Below are positions 12,999 to 14,245 of a stretch of DNA of 14,245 nucleotides, one piece after another. Below the pieces are notes generated by a model that saw only the letters and a list, made by a program, of their open reading frames with translations, was not told where the DNA came from and ran no database searches. This stretch comes from DASWJZ01 sp964487455 (GTDB taxonomy: Bacteria; Pseudomonadota; Alphaproteobacteria; Rhizobiales; Afifellaceae). The position numbers were made by a program, and so were the translations under genes. The stretch is from contig CAZARE010000207.1 of the NCBI GenBank assembly GCA_964487455.1, forward strand, positions 1-14,245. The letters run 5' to 3'. Position 1 is the first letter of the stretch; each line of letters begins with the position of its first letter.

Positions 12999-14245
12999 CA
13001 CTCCGCGGCGAGGCGCGCGCCTCGGCCTCCACGGCGTCCGCGTGGCGCATCGGTTCCGGTCGCCGACGCGTCGTGCCGCTTTGGGAGATCCATTGCCGCA
13101 GCGAGGTGGGCGAAAGGCTCGACCCTGTTCGGGAAGGCCATGGCATTGACGAAATGCTCCTGGAATCGGGGCTCTAGCGCGGTCTCGATCTTCTCGATCC
13201 GGCGCACCAGCTCCTCGATCTCGCCACGATAGCGCCTATTGAGAAGCGCCATGCGCGCGCCGGTTCCCGCCGCATTGCCGACGCCCGCGACCTTGTCGAG
13301 CGGGCAGTCGGGCACCAGGCCGATGACCATTGCGTATTTCGGATCGATGTAGTTGCCGAAGGCGCCGGCGAGCTTGATGCGGTCGACCTGCTCGATCCCG
13401 AGATTGTCCATCAAGAGGCGCGCCCCGGCATAGAGGGCTGCCTTGGCGAGCTGAATGGCTCGCACGTCTGTCTGCAGGATGCGGATTTCCTGCGTGCCTT
13501 TCGCCGGATTGCCGCGCCAGAGCACGTAGGCATAGGTGCGCCCGGTCTTGACGATGCGGTCGGTTCTCTTCGCCAGCGCGCCGTCGATCACCCCGTCGGC
13601 GGTGACGAGACCTGCGAGGAACATCTCCGCGATGGCTTCGATGATGCCGGAGCCGCAAATCCCGGTGACGCCTACGCCGCCGCCATTGTCGCCGAAGCTC
13701 GGATCGTCCGACCATTCGTCGCAGCCGATCACCTTCACCCGTGGCTCCAGCGTCTCGCGGTCGATGCGCACCCGCTCGATCGCCCCCGGCGCGGCGCGCT
13801 GGCCGCCGGAGATCTCCGCGCCCTCGAAGGCCGGACCGGTCGGCGAGGAGGCGGCAACGAGCCGTTCCTTGTTGCCGAGCACGATTTCGGCATTGGTGCC
13901 GACATCGACGAGGAGCGTGATGGCGTCGCTCCGGTGGGGACCCTCGGAGAGGATGGCGCCGGCGGAGTCGGCGCCGACATGGCCGGCGATGCAGGGGAGG
14001 GTGTAGACGCGAGCTCCCTCGTTCACCGGCAGGCCGATGTCGCTGGCGCGGAAATTCAGCGCGTCGGAGGAAGCGAGCGCGAACGGAGCGCCGCCGAGCT
14101 CCGTCGGGTCGATGCCGAGGAACAGGTGGTGCATGATCGGATTGCCGACGAACACGCAATCGAGAATGTCATCGGAGGCGATTCCCGCTTCGGCGCAGAC
14201 CTTGGCGATGAGTATGCCGATCGCCTCACGCACCGTCTTCGTCAT
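12998..14245 (-). CDS. DUF4445/RACo-like ASKHA-domain protein (N-terminus off the window)
   Basis: The C-terminal 415 residues of an ATP-binding ASKHA protein related to RACo/RamA, reductive activators of corrinoid methyltransferase proteins. Visible motifs, counted from the window edge: VFVGNPIMHHLFLGIDPTEL (31-50), phosphate-binding LLVDVGTNAEIVLGN (111-125), SPTGPAFEGAEISGG (134-148), GVTGICGSGIIEAIAEM, LQTDVRAIQLAKAALYAGA, and KLAGAFGNYIDPKYA. Full-length relatives have some 630-690 residues, with an N-terminal [2Fe-2S] domain and first ASKHA lobe. The visible start matches an internal segment, so the Met codon at 14243-14245 is probably not the true start and about 250 residues lie beyond the edge. 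The tail is unusual in composition (DAPRGRRGGRGARLAAE). The family call is good; the activator role is inferred, as no corrinoid enzyme is in view. Confidence 0.85.
   Translation of the reverse strand: MTKTVREAIGILIAKVCAEAGIASDDILDCVFVGNPIMHHLFLGIDPTELGGAPFALASSDALNFRASDIGLPVNEGARVYTLPCIAGHVGADSAGAILSEGPHRSDAITLLVDVGTNAEIVLGNKERLVAASSPTGPAFEGAEISGGQRAAPGAIERVRIDRETLEPRVKVIGCDEWSDDPSFGDNGGGVGVTGICGSGIIEAIAEMFLAGLVTADGVIDGALAKRTDRIVKTGRTYAYVLWRGNPAKGTQEIRILQTDVRAIQLAKAALYAGARLLMDNLGIEQVDRIKLAGAFGNYIDPKYAMVIGLVPDCPLDKVAGVGNAAGTGARMALLNRRYRGEIEELVRRIEKIETALEPRFQEHFVNAMAFPNRVEPFAHLAAAMDLPKRHDASATGTDAPRGRRGGRGARLAAE

Overview
The window looks like chromosomal DNA of a high-GC alphaproteobacterium of the order Hyphomicrobiales (Rhizobiales). 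The strongest evidence is a ~2,060-residue coiled-coil membrane protein matching the growth pole ring protein family (GPR of Agrobacterium, RgsE of Sinorhizobium), which belongs to bacteria that elongate from one pole. The adrenodoxin-type ferredoxin, the thioredoxin-reductase-like ferredoxin reductase and the DUF4445/RACo-like ASKHA protein fit the same group. Genus cannot be told from this window.

Layout. (1) 1-3233, plus strand: a tightly packed lipid-transport operon with a 5'-truncated MlaE-type permease, an MlaF-type ATPase, an MlaD/MCE substrate-binding protein and a PqiC/YmbA-type outer-membrane lipoprotein. (2) 3262-3288: a hairpin between convergent genes. (3) 3302-9481, minus strand: the giant GPR/RgsE-like protein, nearly half of the window. 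Its central 1,128 residues form an uninterrupted repeat array built on 11-residue units. (4) 9482-9861: a 380-bp divergent intergenic region containing a 20-bp perfect palindrome. (5) 9862-11645, plus strand: a small Hpt-like protein lacking the phosphoacceptor histidine, then a 2Fe-2S ferredoxin and its probable NADPH reductase. (6) 11673-12881, minus strand: a CelD/FemAB-like GNAT acyltransferase. (7) 12998 to the window end, minus strand: the C-terminal part of a DUF4445/RACo-like ASKHA protein.

How the genes work together. The first four genes form one ABC machine for moving phospholipids or other hydrophobic molecules between inner and outer membrane. The large coiled-coil protein probably scaffolds the growth pole. 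Ferredoxin and reductase form an NADPH-to-[2Fe-2S] electron chain. The ASKHA protein could be a redox-driven activator of a corrinoid enzyme encoded beyond the right edge. No mobile element, CRISPR array, tRNA or rRNA was seen.

The most striking result is the repeat arithmetic in the growth-pole protein: fourteen 22-residue units plus one 11-mer, then fourteen 29-residue units plus one 22-residue unit, then twenty-one 11-mers, a 7-residue spacer and thirteen 11-mers, with no residues left over. I did not find a convincing previously undescribed multi-gene system; the rest is mostly recognisable core genome.
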